Assembly (NCBI GenBank): GCA_035472475.1
Contig: DATIPA010000208.1
Coordinates: forward strand, 1-24,576
DNA length: 24,576 nucleotides
Source: JAFAXD01 sp035472475
GTDB taxonomy: Bacteria; Pseudomonadota; Alphaproteobacteria; Rhizobiales; Xanthobacteraceae
Direction: 5' to 3'
Shown one piece after another: positions 15,709-23,261 of this stretch (positions within the stretch are counted from its first letter, which is position 1; every line of letters begins with the position of its first letter). The notes below the pieces were generated by a model, which saw nothing but the letters and a program-made list of their open reading frames with translations, ran no database searches and had not been told where the DNA came from. Position numbers and translations under genes: made by a program.

Positions 15709-16470
15709 CTAGGTGCGCGCCGCAACCAGCAGGATCAGAATTTCGGCGACTTGTTCAAGCGCTCCCAGAACGTCGCCGGTTTGACCCTCGATCTGACGCA
15801 AGCTAAGGCGCGCGACAAGGGCCGCGGCGAGGAGGACGAGCACGACCGCGGTCAGCCCGGGTGCCGGGCCCAGCCCGACGCCAACCGCAACGGCACCGAG
15901 CGCCGCTGCAATGATCACGCGCGCTGCAGCTGGCCGGCCGGCGTCCGCCGACAGGCCCTCGCGCCGCGCCGGCGGCACGAACCACATGAAGGCCGGCATG
16001 ATCGCGCGTGCGCCGATGTGGGCCGCCAGCAACGCGCACGCGACGCGGACCGGCAGGGCTAGGCTTGCAAGCGCGCCCACGCGCAGCAGCAGCGAGAGCA
16101 CGAGTGCGCACGCCCCGTAGGTTCCAATCCGGCTGTCGCGCATGATCTCAAGCTTGCGCTCGCGCCCGCTGCCGCCGCCGAACCCGTCGGCGACATCGGC
16201 GAGCCCGTCTTCGTGCAGGCAGCCGGTCACTGCCATCGTGGCGGCGAGCGCGAGTGCCGCAGCGGGCGTCGCCGGCACTCCGACCCGACAGGCAAGCCAG
16301 TACACCAGGGCTCCGGCGACCCCGACGCACGCCCCCGCGACCGGCAATGCCCAAACGGCGCGCGCCACGTCGGCGCCGCCAATCGGCAAACGGTGGACGA
16401 GCGGAAGCCGGGTGGAAAAACTGAGCGCGACTTTGAGGTCCGTAATCAGATCCGCAAGCTGCATCGTCAT
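15709..16470 (-). CDS. cobS: Adenosylcobinamide-GDP ribazoletransferase (cobalamin synthase)
   Basis: 253-residue integral membrane enzyme joining adenosylcobinamide-GDP to alpha-ribazole (or its phosphate), the last assembly step of cobalamin. The family signature HEDGLADVADGFGGG (86-100) with RKLEIMRDSRIGTYG just after it is intact, and about six hydrophobic helices follow. The start MTMQLADL was chosen as the first methionine giving a normal N-terminus; the ribosome site is weak and a second ATG two codons later is possible. It diverges from cobT, which makes its co-substrate. The 73-bp gap has no room for a cobalamin riboswitch. Confidence 0.94.
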   Translation of the reverse strand: MTMQLADLITDLKVALSFSTRLPLVHRLPIGGADVARAVWALPVAGACVGVAGALVYWLACRVGVPATPAAALALAATMAVTGCLHEDGLADVADGFGGGSGRERKLEIMRDSRIGTYGACALVLSLLLRVGALASLALPVRVACALLAAHIGARAIMPAFMWFVPPARREGLSADAGRPAAARVIIAAALGAVAVGVGLGPAPGLTAVVLVLLAAALVARLSLRQIEGQTGDVLGALEQVAEILILLVAART

Positions 16471-16490
16471 CGAGGTCTCGTTGCCGGGGT

Positions 16491-16517
16491 TGCCAATCCA
16501 TATTAAGGATATCGGCA
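16491..16517. promoter_or_regulatory. Imperfect dyad between divergent cobS and cobT
   Basis: TGCC-AATCC and GGATATC-GGCA form an imperfect 27-bp palindrome around an AT-rich centre. It lies in the only non-coding stretch between the two divergent cobalamin genes, so it may be an operator or overlapping promoters. Nothing beyond symmetry and position supports it. Confidence 0.25.
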
Positions 16518-16543
16518 TCGCAAGTCCGGGTATCACGGGGCCG

Positions 16544-17587
16544 ATGATGTTCTCTTCTTTCGCCGAATTGCGCGCCGCCTGTCTCGATCTGCCGATGGGG
16601 TATCCAGCCGCCGCCGCGGCTGTCGCAAATCGCGAAGCACAGCTCACCAAGCCGCCGCGCAGCCTCGGACGGTTGGAAGATCTCGTGGCTTGGCTTGCGC
16701 AGTGGCAGGGGCGGAACCTGCCGCTGCTCGACGATGTCGAAGTTTTGGTGTTTGCCGGCAACCACGGCGTGAGCGCACAAGGTGTCTCCGCCTATCCGGC
16801 CGAAGTCACCGTCCAGATGGTCGCAAACTTCGCGGCCGGGGGCGCCGCCATCAATCAATTGGCACGGGGTGCGGGCGCGAGCTTGCGCGTCATCCCGCTC
16901 GCGCTCGATCGGCCGACCGCCGATTTCACGCAGGCGCCCGCGATGCAAGAGCGCGAATTCCTGGCCGCGGTTGCGACCGGCTACGACGCGGTGCGGCCGC
17001 AGACCAACCTCGTCTGTCTTGGTGAAATGGGCATCGGCAACACCACGGCGGCGGCTGCGATCGCCGCGGCGCTGTTCGGGGGTGGCGGGACGCGCTGGGC
17101 TGGCCGCGGCACCGGGGTCGACGATGAGCGCCTTGCGCATAAGCGCGCTGTGATCGACCAGGCGCTGGCACGACATGCCGATCTGCTGAGCGACCCGCTG
17201 CGTGTCGCCGCCGCGCTCGGCGGACGTGAACTCGCCGCCATCCTCGGCGCGGCGCTCGCGGCCCGCAAACATCGCATTCCGCTCTTGCTCGATGGCTTTG
17301 TCTGCACGGCCGCGGTCGCGCCGCTCGCCAAGTTGCGCGCCGACACGCTCGGCCACGCGGTTGCGGGCCATGTGTCGGCCGAAGCCGGGCACCGGTTCCT
17401 GCTGGAAGCGTTGGGACTTTCTCCGCTGCTCAATCTCGACATGCGGCTCGGCGAGGCATCGGGCGCGGCGCTTGCGATCCAACTCGTGCGCGCTGCGCTT
17501 GCGTGCCACACCGGCATGGCGACGTTTGCCGAGGCCGGCGTATCGGACAAGCCGCCAGATGAGGCGAGCGAGACCCAGGCCGGCTAA
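16544..17587 (+). CDS. cobT: Nicotinate-nucleotide:dimethylbenzimidazole phosphoribosyltransferase
   Basis: 347-residue cytoplasmic enzyme making alpha-ribazole phosphate from dimethylbenzimidazole and nicotinate mononucleotide. Conserved segments: TKPPRSLGRLE (35-45), AGNHGVSAQGVSAYP (71-85), GEMGIGNTTAAAA (160-172), GTGVDDERLAHK (189-200) and LDMRLGEASGAAL (298-310), in which Glu304 is the catalytic base. The start MMFSSF agrees with family length; a second ATG follows at once. The frame is open far upstream, across cobS, which is only a shadow. Its last 93 bases recur almost identically at 22481-22573, and a 27-bp internal piece recurs inverted beside that copy. Confidence 0.95.
   Translation: MMFSSFAELRAACLDLPMGYPAAAAAVANREAQLTKPPRSLGRLEDLVAWLAQWQGRNLPLLDDVEVLVFAGNHGVSAQGVSAYPAEVTVQMVANFAAGGAAINQLARGAGASLRVIPLALDRPTADFTQAPAMQEREFLAAVATGYDAVRPQTNLVCLGEMGIGNTTAAAAIAAALFGGGGTRWAGRGTGVDDERLAHKRAVIDQALARHADLLSDPLRVAAALGGRELAAILGAALAARKHRIPLLLDGFVCTAAVAPLAKLRADTLGHAVAGHVSAEAGHRFLLEALGLSPLLNLDMRLGEASGAALAIQLVRAALACHTGMATFAEAGVSDKPPDEASETQAG
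17495..17587 (+). repeat. Left copy of 93-bp direct repeat (cobT 3' end)
   Basis: Matches 22481-22573 with four mismatches and no gaps, spaced 4986 bases apart. It begins inside cobT and ends exactly at the stop codon. The sequence flanking both copies is unrelated on both sides. The pair brackets the HlyD/ABC-2/HlyD operon. Confidence 0.85.
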
Positions 17588-17619
17588 GTCGCATTACCCA
17601 CAAATGTCTGTTTGGCTCA

Positions 17620-17640
17620 CCGCGGCTGGGGACGCCGCGG
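17620..17640. terminator. GC-rich hairpin between convergent cobT and hlyD operon
   Basis: Perfect 7-bp stem CCGCGGC/GCCGCGG around the loop TGGGGAC, within the 129-bp gap between two convergent genes. There is no T-tract. It is the best terminator candidate for both directions. Confidence 0.45.
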
Positions 17641-17716
17641 CGCGGCGAAACGCGCTGACCTTATTCGAGCATGTCGCCTGCGCGAATCATGATTGCCTGC
17701 GAAAGGGGCCGTTGTC

Positions 17717-18691
17717 TCATTGGACAAGCCACACCGTCATGCCCGGTTCGAGCTTGGCGAGGTCGCCTTCGGGGTCGACCCGCATGCGCAGCGTGTTGCG
17801 ATCGTGCGCGCCGACCGCGCGTTCGGCCTGCCAGGTCGCAAACTGGCCTAGCGGCAGCAGTTCGGTGATGAGGCCGGCGATCGGGCTCTTCGCACCACCG
17901 ACCAGTACGTCCGCCCGCGAGCCCACGGACGTCCCGTGCAGGCGATCCTCCCGCACATTGAACGACAGCCATCGCTTGGCCACTTCTTCGATCGTGAGCA
18001 CCGGCTGGCCCGCCCGCACCGCCTCGCCAACTTCTGCTACGATCACCTGCACGGTGCCGTCGGCGGGTGCGCGCAGAATCGTCTTCTTCAGGCGATGTTC
18101 CAACACATCCACGGCCGCCGTCGCGGCCAGCACCTGTGCGTCGGCGATGGCACGTTCCTCGTCGGTCGGCCCTCGCGTGGCCGACGCGTGATTGGCTTGC
18201 GCCTCCGCCACGTCCGCCTCGCCGGTTGCCACATCCGCGTTGGCCTGATCGAGAGACTGCTGTGCGGCAAATTGCTGCTGCGCCAACGTTGCGGATCGCT
18301 TCTGCTGTGCCTGGGCATAGTCGAGCCGCGATTGAGCTTTGCGGATCTCGGCGGCCAGTACCGCGATCTCTTCGTCGCGCACCCCGGCATAGACATGATC
18401 GCGCGTCGCGACCGCAACCGCCTGCGCGGCGCGGGCCTGGTCCAGCGCTGCCGCGAGTTCGGGGACAGCCAGTTCGGCCAGCACATCGCCGGCATGAACG
18501 CGCTCGCCCTTGCGGACCTTGATGGCCGCAAGCCGGCCGCCGATCTCGGGCGCGATTGGCACTTCCGTCGTGCGCACGACACCGGTGATCGGTGTGGGCC
18601 GCTCGGGACGCAACACGATGTAGACCGCGGCGCCGGCCAACACCGCAATAAGCACGAGCACGATGATCCTTAAGCGCCGGAGGTCACCCAT
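17717..18691 (-). CDS. HlyD/EmrA-family membrane fusion protein (operon gene 3)
   Basis: 324 residues. One N-terminal membrane helix (9-27), a biotinyl-lipoyl-like half (IAPEIGGRLAAIKVRKGERVHAGDVLA, about 46-72), a long Ala/Gln-rich coiled coil (about 78-205), the second lipoyl half (ILRAPADGTVQVIVAEVGEAVRAGQPV) and a beta-barrel domain. The start MGDLRRLR has GGAGG eight bases upstream and overlaps the permease stop by eight bases. Such proteins bridge an inner-membrane exporter to an outer-membrane channel. It differs clearly from the HlyD at the head of the same operon, so the operon supplies two distinct adaptor subunits. Confidence 0.9.
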   Translation of the reverse strand: MGDLRRLRIIVLVLIAVLAGAAVYIVLRPERPTPITGVVRTTEVPIAPEIGGRLAAIKVRKGERVHAGDVLAELAVPELAAALDQARAAQAVAVATRDHVYAGVRDEEIAVLAAEIRKAQSRLDYAQAQQKRSATLAQQQFAAQQSLDQANADVATGEADVAEAQANHASATRGPTDEERAIADAQVLAATAAVDVLEHRLKKTILRAPADGTVQVIVAEVGEAVRAGQPVLTIEEVAKRWLSFNVREDRLHGTSVGSRADVLVGGAKSPIAGLITELLPLGQFATWQAERAVGAHDRNTLRMRVDPEGDLAKLEPGMTVWLVQ

Positions 18692-21008
18692 TGACGTGCC
18701 TCCATCTGAACAACCGCGCCGACAGCACGGCCAGCACAAAATAAATGGCGACCATGATCCAGAGACCGCGCCACTCCGCCCCCACCTCGGTAAGATCGGC
18801 GCCCATCTGATTCAGGCGCACGAAGCCATAGACAGCGAGGTCGGACGGAAAAATGTGTCCGGCTGCAAGCACGGACTCCGGGATCGCTTCGCGCGGCCAG
18901 GCGAATCCAACCAGGAAAAGCTGGGGAATGCTGGTGGCGAGAAACAGCAGCACAGCCGTCTCGCGATACCTGAACCAGGCGCCGGCCGCCTGGGCCATGA
19001 AACTGGTGGCGAGGATGAACGGGGCGGCGAAGGTCATCAGCTCGAGCGTGTGACCAAGCGCGGAGAAACCGTAAACGCGCGGCAGCACCACAAGATAGAG
19101 CGGAAGAGCGGGCAGATACATCGTGAGATGCGCAATGCCGCGGCCGAGCACCGTGCGCAGTGGCCCTGCGGCGGGGCGCGCCAGGGCCGCGCCAGTCACC
19201 ATCGCCGCACCCATCAGCAATGTCTGCTGCAGGATCAGTATGAAGGCAGCCGGAACGACATAGCTGGCGTAGCCACCCACCGGGTTGAATATCGGTTGCA
19301 ACAGAATGTCGGCCGGGCTCGACGACGCGAGCGACGCAGTGGCAAGGCTACCATCACTGCGCGCGCCGCGCGTAATCATATCGGAAGACGCCGCCTCGAT
19401 TGCGGCAGCGATGGCGGGAGAGGTAGCTCTGAAAATGAACAGGTAGGTAGCATCGGCGAAAAACGGCAGCGGCACGGTGTTGCCTTTAAGCACGTCACGT
19501 TGCGCATCCGGAGGAATCCCCAGAACCGCAAACACATCGCCGCGGTCGAGGGCTTGGCGCGCCTCTTCCAGGGTGTGAGCGCGCACCGCCACCGACAGCG
19601 CCCCGCTTCCGTCAACCTTGTCGATGATGTCGCGGCTGAGCTGACTGAGATCGCTGTCGACGACCGCGATCGGAACCTTGCGCAATATCTGGGTTAGATA
19701 TGGTTGCGGATAGTACAGGCCGTAAACGACGGGAGCGATGATCATCATCGACAACAGGCCAGGGTTCGTAAGGAGGCGCCGCCATTCGGCGGCGAACGCA
19801 CCGCCCGCGCCCAGGGATGATGGCGCGATGACCAGCTCCGCTTCGACGGGGGGGTTGCTCGTCGCGCGCGCCCCGATGACGTTCAGTCGCCACAGCGCAA
19901 GCAACGCGTAGGTCACCGCCAATACTGCGAGGAATGCGAACGGTTTTGCGGACGCCTGTGTCGGCAGCCCACGCGCGGCCTGGCCGAACAACACCGCCAT
20001 GTACCAGCGCAGCGGCAGGAACGCGCTCCAAGTCTGCGCGAATGCGTTCATACCGACGATCGGAAACCCGACGCCGGCATAGCCGAAGGCCGGAGAGACG
20101 ATCAGACCCGTGACGCTGAGCCCGGCAGCCAGATCGCGCAGCATCAGCTGGATCAGTGCGCCGAGCGCCAGATAGGCGACGATCACCAACAGCCCTGCGG
20201 CGATCATCATGGGTGCGTGGCCTCTGAACGAAATCCCGAACAACCCCTCGATGATGAAGGTGAGCAGGAACATCATGACGGTGAAGATAGCGAACAGCGG
20301 CGCGAGCTTGCCGGCGAGCGCGACGATCGGACTTCCGCCCGCGCAAGCGAGCCAGGTGCGCAGGCTGCGCCGACGGAACTCGGAGCCTACCGCATAGCCG
20401 GCACTGATTGCGATCACGACATGCAGCACCATCGGGAGCAGGGCACGCAGCAGAAACTGGGCGTAATTGCGCTCCGGATTGACCAGTACGATGTTCTGAA
20501 CCGCCAGCGTCCCGGTCTTCGGCGCGGTCGGCGCCGCTCGGCTGGCCGGTGCAATCCCGGCGGTCGCCGAACTGAGGGCATCGCTCAACCCCTGGGATGC
20601 GATGCCAGATGCTGTCAGGGGTTGCTGATTATAGAAGGCAACCACCTGCGGCCGGCGCTCCGCTTTCAGGTCGCGTTCGAAATTGGCGGGGATATAGACC
20701 GCGGCCAAGGCCTCGCCTGAACGCACCGCGTGCGAGGCCGAGGCGAGGTCGGTCGAACGCTGCACGATCTTGAGATTGGGTGACGCGGCAAGCGCTTCGA
20801 TCAGGACCGAGGAGGTCTGCGATCGATCGTCGTCGACCACGACTACGCCGAGCCCGCGAATGACTTGGCCACTGAAGATCGCCACCAGCACAATATAGGC
20901 CAGTAGCGGGACGCCGAAGATGAGGAACGGTGCGAGCCGGTCGTGCCTGATCCACCGCCACTCGCGCACCGCCACGAGCCAGAATCCTGGTCTCGCGCGG
21001 TGCTTCAT
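18684..21008 (-). CDS. Double ABC-2-type membrane permease (fused tandem domains)
   Basis: 774 residues, about twice a single ABC-2 permease. Two tandem halves each start with a cytoplasmic segment and a helix followed by an extracytoplasmic domain: LGVVVVDDDRSQTS near 53-66 in the first and VPIAVVDSDLSQLSRD near 445-460 in the second share V-V-D-x-D-x-S. Each half then has a set of hydrophobic helices. This fits a pseudo-dimeric YhhJ/YbhR-like exporter made as one chain. It has no Walker motifs, and no ATPase gene lies in the operon. It overlaps both neighbouring hlyD genes by 4 and 8 bases, implying co-translation. The substrate is unknown, probably a drug-like or toxic compound. Confidence 0.88.
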   Translation of the reverse strand: MKHRARPGFWLVAVREWRWIRHDRLAPFLIFGVPLLAYIVLVAIFSGQVIRGLGVVVVDDDRSQTSSVLIEALAASPNLKIVQRSTDLASASHAVRSGEALAAVYIPANFERDLKAERRPQVVAFYNQQPLTASGIASQGLSDALSSATAGIAPASRAAPTAPKTGTLAVQNIVLVNPERNYAQFLLRALLPMVLHVVIAISAGYAVGSEFRRRSLRTWLACAGGSPIVALAGKLAPLFAIFTVMMFLLTFIIEGLFGISFRGHAPMMIAAGLLVIVAYLALGALIQLMLRDLAAGLSVTGLIVSPAFGYAGVGFPIVGMNAFAQTWSAFLPLRWYMAVLFGQAARGLPTQASAKPFAFLAVLAVTYALLALWRLNVIGARATSNPPVEAELVIAPSSLGAGGAFAAEWRRLLTNPGLLSMMIIAPVVYGLYYPQPYLTQILRKVPIAVVDSDLSQLSRDIIDKVDGSGALSVAVRAHTLEEARQALDRGDVFAVLGIPPDAQRDVLKGNTVPLPFFADATYLFIFRATSPAIAAAIEAASSDMITRGARSDGSLATASLASSSPADILLQPIFNPVGGYASYVVPAAFILILQQTLLMGAAMVTGAALARPAAGPLRTVLGRGIAHLTMYLPALPLYLVVLPRVYGFSALGHTLELMTFAAPFILATSFMAQAAGAWFRYRETAVLLFLATSIPQLFLVGFAWPREAIPESVLAAGHIFPSDLAVYGFVRLNQMGADLTEVGAEWRGLWIMVAIYFVLAVLSARLFRWRHVNG

Positions 21009-22057
21009 CGGCGTGCTCGCCAGTCCATATAGGCGCTCATGCCTGGCCGCAGCTCAGGTACCTTGTCGACCGGATAGGCCCGGATCGCGAAGGTGCGCAG
21101 ATCGAAATCACCGGTGGCGCGGGTGGCGCGCCACCCGGCATATTCACCTTTGGTCGCGATCAGCTTGACCTCGACCGTGACGGTACGATCACTCAACGCC
21201 GGGATGCGCACGTCGAAGCGGTCGCCAACCTTGAGATTCCTGACCAAGTCCTCGCGCAGATCGAAATGAATCCAGACATCGTTGAGATCGATCAGCGTTA
21301 TCAACGGAACGCCGGGCGAGATGAACTCACCGGGCTCGACATTGCGTTTGTAGACCTGCGAGGCGACCGGCGCATAAACGACCATCTGGTCGATGATCGA
21401 CTGAACGCTCTCGATGTCCGCAATCGCCTTCTGCACATTGGCAACGGCGATCTGATGCTCTTCCTTGGTATATCCGTTGACGGCCTGACTATAGGCTGAT
21501 TGAGCCTGATCTACCGCCCTTTGCGCTCCCTCGAGCTGGTCCTTGTTGAGATCGAGTTGCGACTGCGGAGCGAACTGTTTCTCCGCGAGCTGGCTGGTGC
21601 GATCAAATGTCTTCTGCGCCAGGACCACGGCCGCCTGCGCGCGCTCCAGCTCGGCTTTGCGTGCAGCGATCACCTCGGCGCGTGTGCCGGCGTTGATATT
21701 TGCCAGCTGTGCCTGGGCAACGACTTTGGCTGCCACCGCCTGCTTGAGCTTTGCCAGCGTTTCCGGGTTGTCGATCCGGACGAGGACGGCGCCGGCCGCG
21801 AGGTCCTGGCCGCGTTCGACGGGAATCTCCCCTACGCGCCCATCGACACGGGCCGCGATGTCCATCCGAGTTGCGTCCACCTCGCCCTGGAGCAACAGAG
21901 GCTCGGGCCTTACCAGGTACCAGATCGTTAGCGCCGCGATCGCAGCGACGATGCAGCCGACGATAATCGCCGGTGCATTCACGGAGACGAGCTTCTTGAC
22001 GGGTGCTTTTTTGGCGACCGGTTCACGCTCGATGCGAATCGTCGATGGCGTGTCCAT
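21005..22057 (-). CDS. HlyD/EmrA-family membrane fusion protein (operon gene 1)
   Basis: 350 residues. Basic cytoplasmic N-terminus, one membrane helix (about 29-48), lipoyl-like half (DIAARVDGRVGEIPVERGQDLAAG), a long coiled coil (about 100-215, with QLAEKQFAPQSQLDLNKDQLEGAQ), the second lipoyl half (VYAPVASQVYKRNVEPGEFISPG) and a beta-barrel (VWIHFDLREDLVRNLKVGDRF). The ATG follows GGAGATGAGAG. It overlaps the permease start by four bases. Two 17-bp direct repeats lie 100-150 bases upstream and may regulate it. It is the periplasmic adaptor of the exporter. Confidence 0.92.
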   Translation of the reverse strand: MDTPSTIRIEREPVAKKAPVKKLVSVNAPAIIVGCIVAAIAALTIWYLVRPEPLLLQGEVDATRMDIAARVDGRVGEIPVERGQDLAAGAVLVRIDNPETLAKLKQAVAAKVVAQAQLANINAGTRAEVIAARKAELERAQAAVVLAQKTFDRTSQLAEKQFAPQSQLDLNKDQLEGAQRAVDQAQSAYSQAVNGYTKEEHQIAVANVQKAIADIESVQSIIDQMVVYAPVASQVYKRNVEPGEFISPGVPLITLIDLNDVWIHFDLREDLVRNLKVGDRFDVRIPALSDRTVTVEVKLIATKGEYAGWRATRATGDFDLRTFAIRAYPVDKVPELRPGMSAYMDWRARR

Positions 22058-22159
22058 TCGCTCTCATCTCCGCCGACGTTGATGGTCAGCCGGTGCCAGC
22101 GCACCGTTACCCAAACGGGTCGCCAAAACGGGCGATGATGATTGCGCCTTTACCCGCAG

Positions 22160-22203
22160 GCAGCAACCAAAGAGTTCGGGCCGGATGCAGCGACCAAAGA
22201 GTT
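22160..22203. promoter_or_regulatory. Pair of 17-bp direct repeats upstream of the exporter operon
   Basis: GCAGCAACCAAAGAGTT (22160-22176) and GCAGCGACCAAAGAGTT (22187-22203) differ at one base and are spaced 27 bases apart start to start. They sit upstream of the first hlyD gene in non-coding sequence. Possible operator; no regulator gene is adjacent. Confidence 0.4.
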
Positions 22204-22301
22204 TAGGACTATCGCATGAAAGCGGCTGACGCCGTCGGCGGCCTGCACCAGGCCAAGGTGACGCTCCGGCAACGCCAGTTGTTGATCGCGCGGCAGTGCG
22301 C

Positions 22302-22343
22302 CGGCGGGCTAGTCCCGCGGGGCGTGATTCGCCCGCCGCGTTT
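22302..22343. terminator. Nested GC-rich hairpins beside the TctC remnant
   Basis: GCGGG-CTAGT-CCCGC (22304-22318) and GGGCG-TGATT-CGCCC (22320-22334) lie side by side, and CGGCGGG (22302-22308) could pair with CCCGCCG (22332-22338) as an alternative fold. A TTTT run follows on the plus strand. They stand just past the stop of the minus-strand TctC tail. The rest of the 286-bp gap to hlyD holds the 17-bp repeats and nothing else I can identify. Confidence 0.4.
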
Positions 22344-22456
22344 TCATTCCACGTTGACGTTGGCGGCCTTCACGACCGCCGCCCACCGCGCATACTCATC
22401 GGCGAGTAATTCACCAAACTCGCGCGGCGCTCCGATCTTGACGTCGGCGCCGAGCG
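22344..22456 (-). pseudogene. 3' remnant of a Bug/TctC-family tricarboxylate-binding protein
   Basis: The minus strand encodes ALGADVKIGAPREF, then ELLADEYARWAAVVKAANV and a stop. This is the usual C-terminal end of Bug/TctC periplasmic solute-binding proteins (x-LGA-x-x-x-x-x-P-x-EF, then E-x-x-W-x-x-VVKA). Only about 38 residues remain. Upstream of this point the sequence turns into cobT-derived DNA, so the gene is truncated and cannot be functional. Confidence 0.65.
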
Positions 22457-22573
22457 CGGCGGTCGGCCGATCGAGCGCGAGCGCTTGCGTGCCACACCGG
22501 CATGGCGACGTTTGCCGAGGCCGGCGTATCGGACAAGCTGCCGGATGAGGCGAGCGAGACCCAGGCAGGCTAG
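22457..22573 (+). pseudogene. cobT fragments: inverted 27-bp internal piece plus duplicated 3' end
   Basis: 22481-22573 is the right-hand copy of the 93-bp cobT tail (four mismatches, stop codon TAG instead of TAA). Joined to it, 22457-22483 is the exact reverse complement of an internal cobT stretch at 16896-16922, which encodes LALDRPTA. The two pieces overlap by three bases. No start and no other part of cobT is present. This is a rearrangement scar, not a gene. Confidence 0.8.
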
Positions 22574-22580
22574 GGCGTGT

Positions 22581-22680
22581 CCTCATAAATTCGCCACGTC
22601 CGCTTCACCCCCGAAAGCAGACCTCGCCGACTCCGAAGTCATGTCCGCCAAGTGCCAATTCCGGACGTAGGTCATCTCGT
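22581..22680. repeat. Possible dispersed intergenic repeat of Bradyrhizobium-type genomes
   Basis: The stretch contains GTCCGCTTCACCCCCGAAAG and ATGTCCGCCAAGTGCC. When translated it resembles the peptides (SPPKAD, MSAKCQ) often seen as spurious ORFs from a dispersed intergenic repeat in Bradyrhizobiaceae. This rests on memory of that pattern; there is no second copy in the window to compare. Confidence 0.35.
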
Positions 22681-22686
22681 TGAGCG

Positions 22687-23190
22687 TCACCGCCGGGCTG
22701 GCGACGAGGGGGCTTGATCGGGCAAAAACGACTCATTGCTCAGGGGTGAGGTCATTATCGGTGACGTCGCCGGCACCCTTATCTTGATAAATCTCAGACC
22801 CACCGCTTCATGACAGTCATTGCACCCCGACGTATACTTTTCAAAGGCTGCGTCGAATTTGGCGCCATCCTTGGTGCTGATCGCGTCGCGAAGCTCCTCC
22901 GCCGACATCGAGCTCGTGTCTGCCGCGGGCACATTGGGAAAGAGGGTTCTCGCATCCTGCAAGGTTGCATTCATCCGTGACAGTTCATATTCGGCCAGCG
23001 GCCAGTTTCTGAAGTTACCTGCCAACCACAGCTTAAAATGACACAGTTGGATTACGCCCATCACGGTGGCAAGGCTCGGGACAAAGGTTTGCTGCTGGTT
23101 CCCTAATGGTTGTTCAGATTGTTTCTCAGCGGCGGCAACCGGAAACGACATTGCTAAGGCGAGACTGATTACAACCGAGCGACGCTTCAT
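22687..23190 (-). CDS. Periplasmic mono-haem c-type cytochrome
   Basis: 167 residues. Signal peptide MKRRSVVISLALAMSFPVAAA, then an alpha-helical domain with QLCHFKLWLAGNFRNWPLAEYE (48-69) and a single haem-binding site CNDCH (123-127) near the C-terminus, followed by a Pro/Ser-rich tail that includes PLSNESF. This combination is seen in a family of small alphaproteobacterial cytochromes of unknown role. The start was chosen at the second of two ATGs because GGAG lies eight bases before it; the first ATG would be too close. Same strand as the DUF417 gene, 71 bases downstream of it. Likely an electron carrier in the periplasm; partner unknown. Confidence 0.82.
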   Translation of the reverse strand: MKRRSVVISLALAMSFPVAAAEKQSEQPLGNQQQTFVPSLATVMGVIQLCHFKLWLAGNFRNWPLAEYELSRMNATLQDARTLFPNVPAADTSSMSAEELRDAISTKDGAKFDAAFEKYTSGCNDCHEAVGLRFIKIRVPATSPIMTSPLSNESFLPDQAPSSPARR

Positions 23191-23261
23191 GTTCATCACT
23201 CCACAACTGTTCGACGATCTAGAGACATCTTTCAACACGGGATGACATCGAAGTGCAATTC

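Noticed and set aside
16142..16543. Open frame extending cobT upstream to 481 residues
   Set aside because: It runs antisense through cobS and has no similarity to CobT. Family length and the double ATG favour 16544.
16471..16543. Possible cobalamin riboswitch between cobS and cobT
   Set aside because: The gap is only 73 bases, far too short for a B12 aptamer, and no B12-box was seen.
16148..17509. 453-codon minus-strand frame opposite cobT
   Set aside because: Shadow: cobT on the plus strand has all its catalytic motifs, and this frame shows none.
18663..19697. 344-codon plus-strand frame opposite the ABC-2 permease
   Set aside because: Composition is His/Arg/Gln-rich with no domain. The permease frame on the other strand has helices and paired repeats and overlaps its operon partners.
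22216..22548. 110-codon plus-strand frame across the TctC and cobT remnants
   Set aside because: It crosses three unrelated sequence pieces out of their native frames; no coding support.
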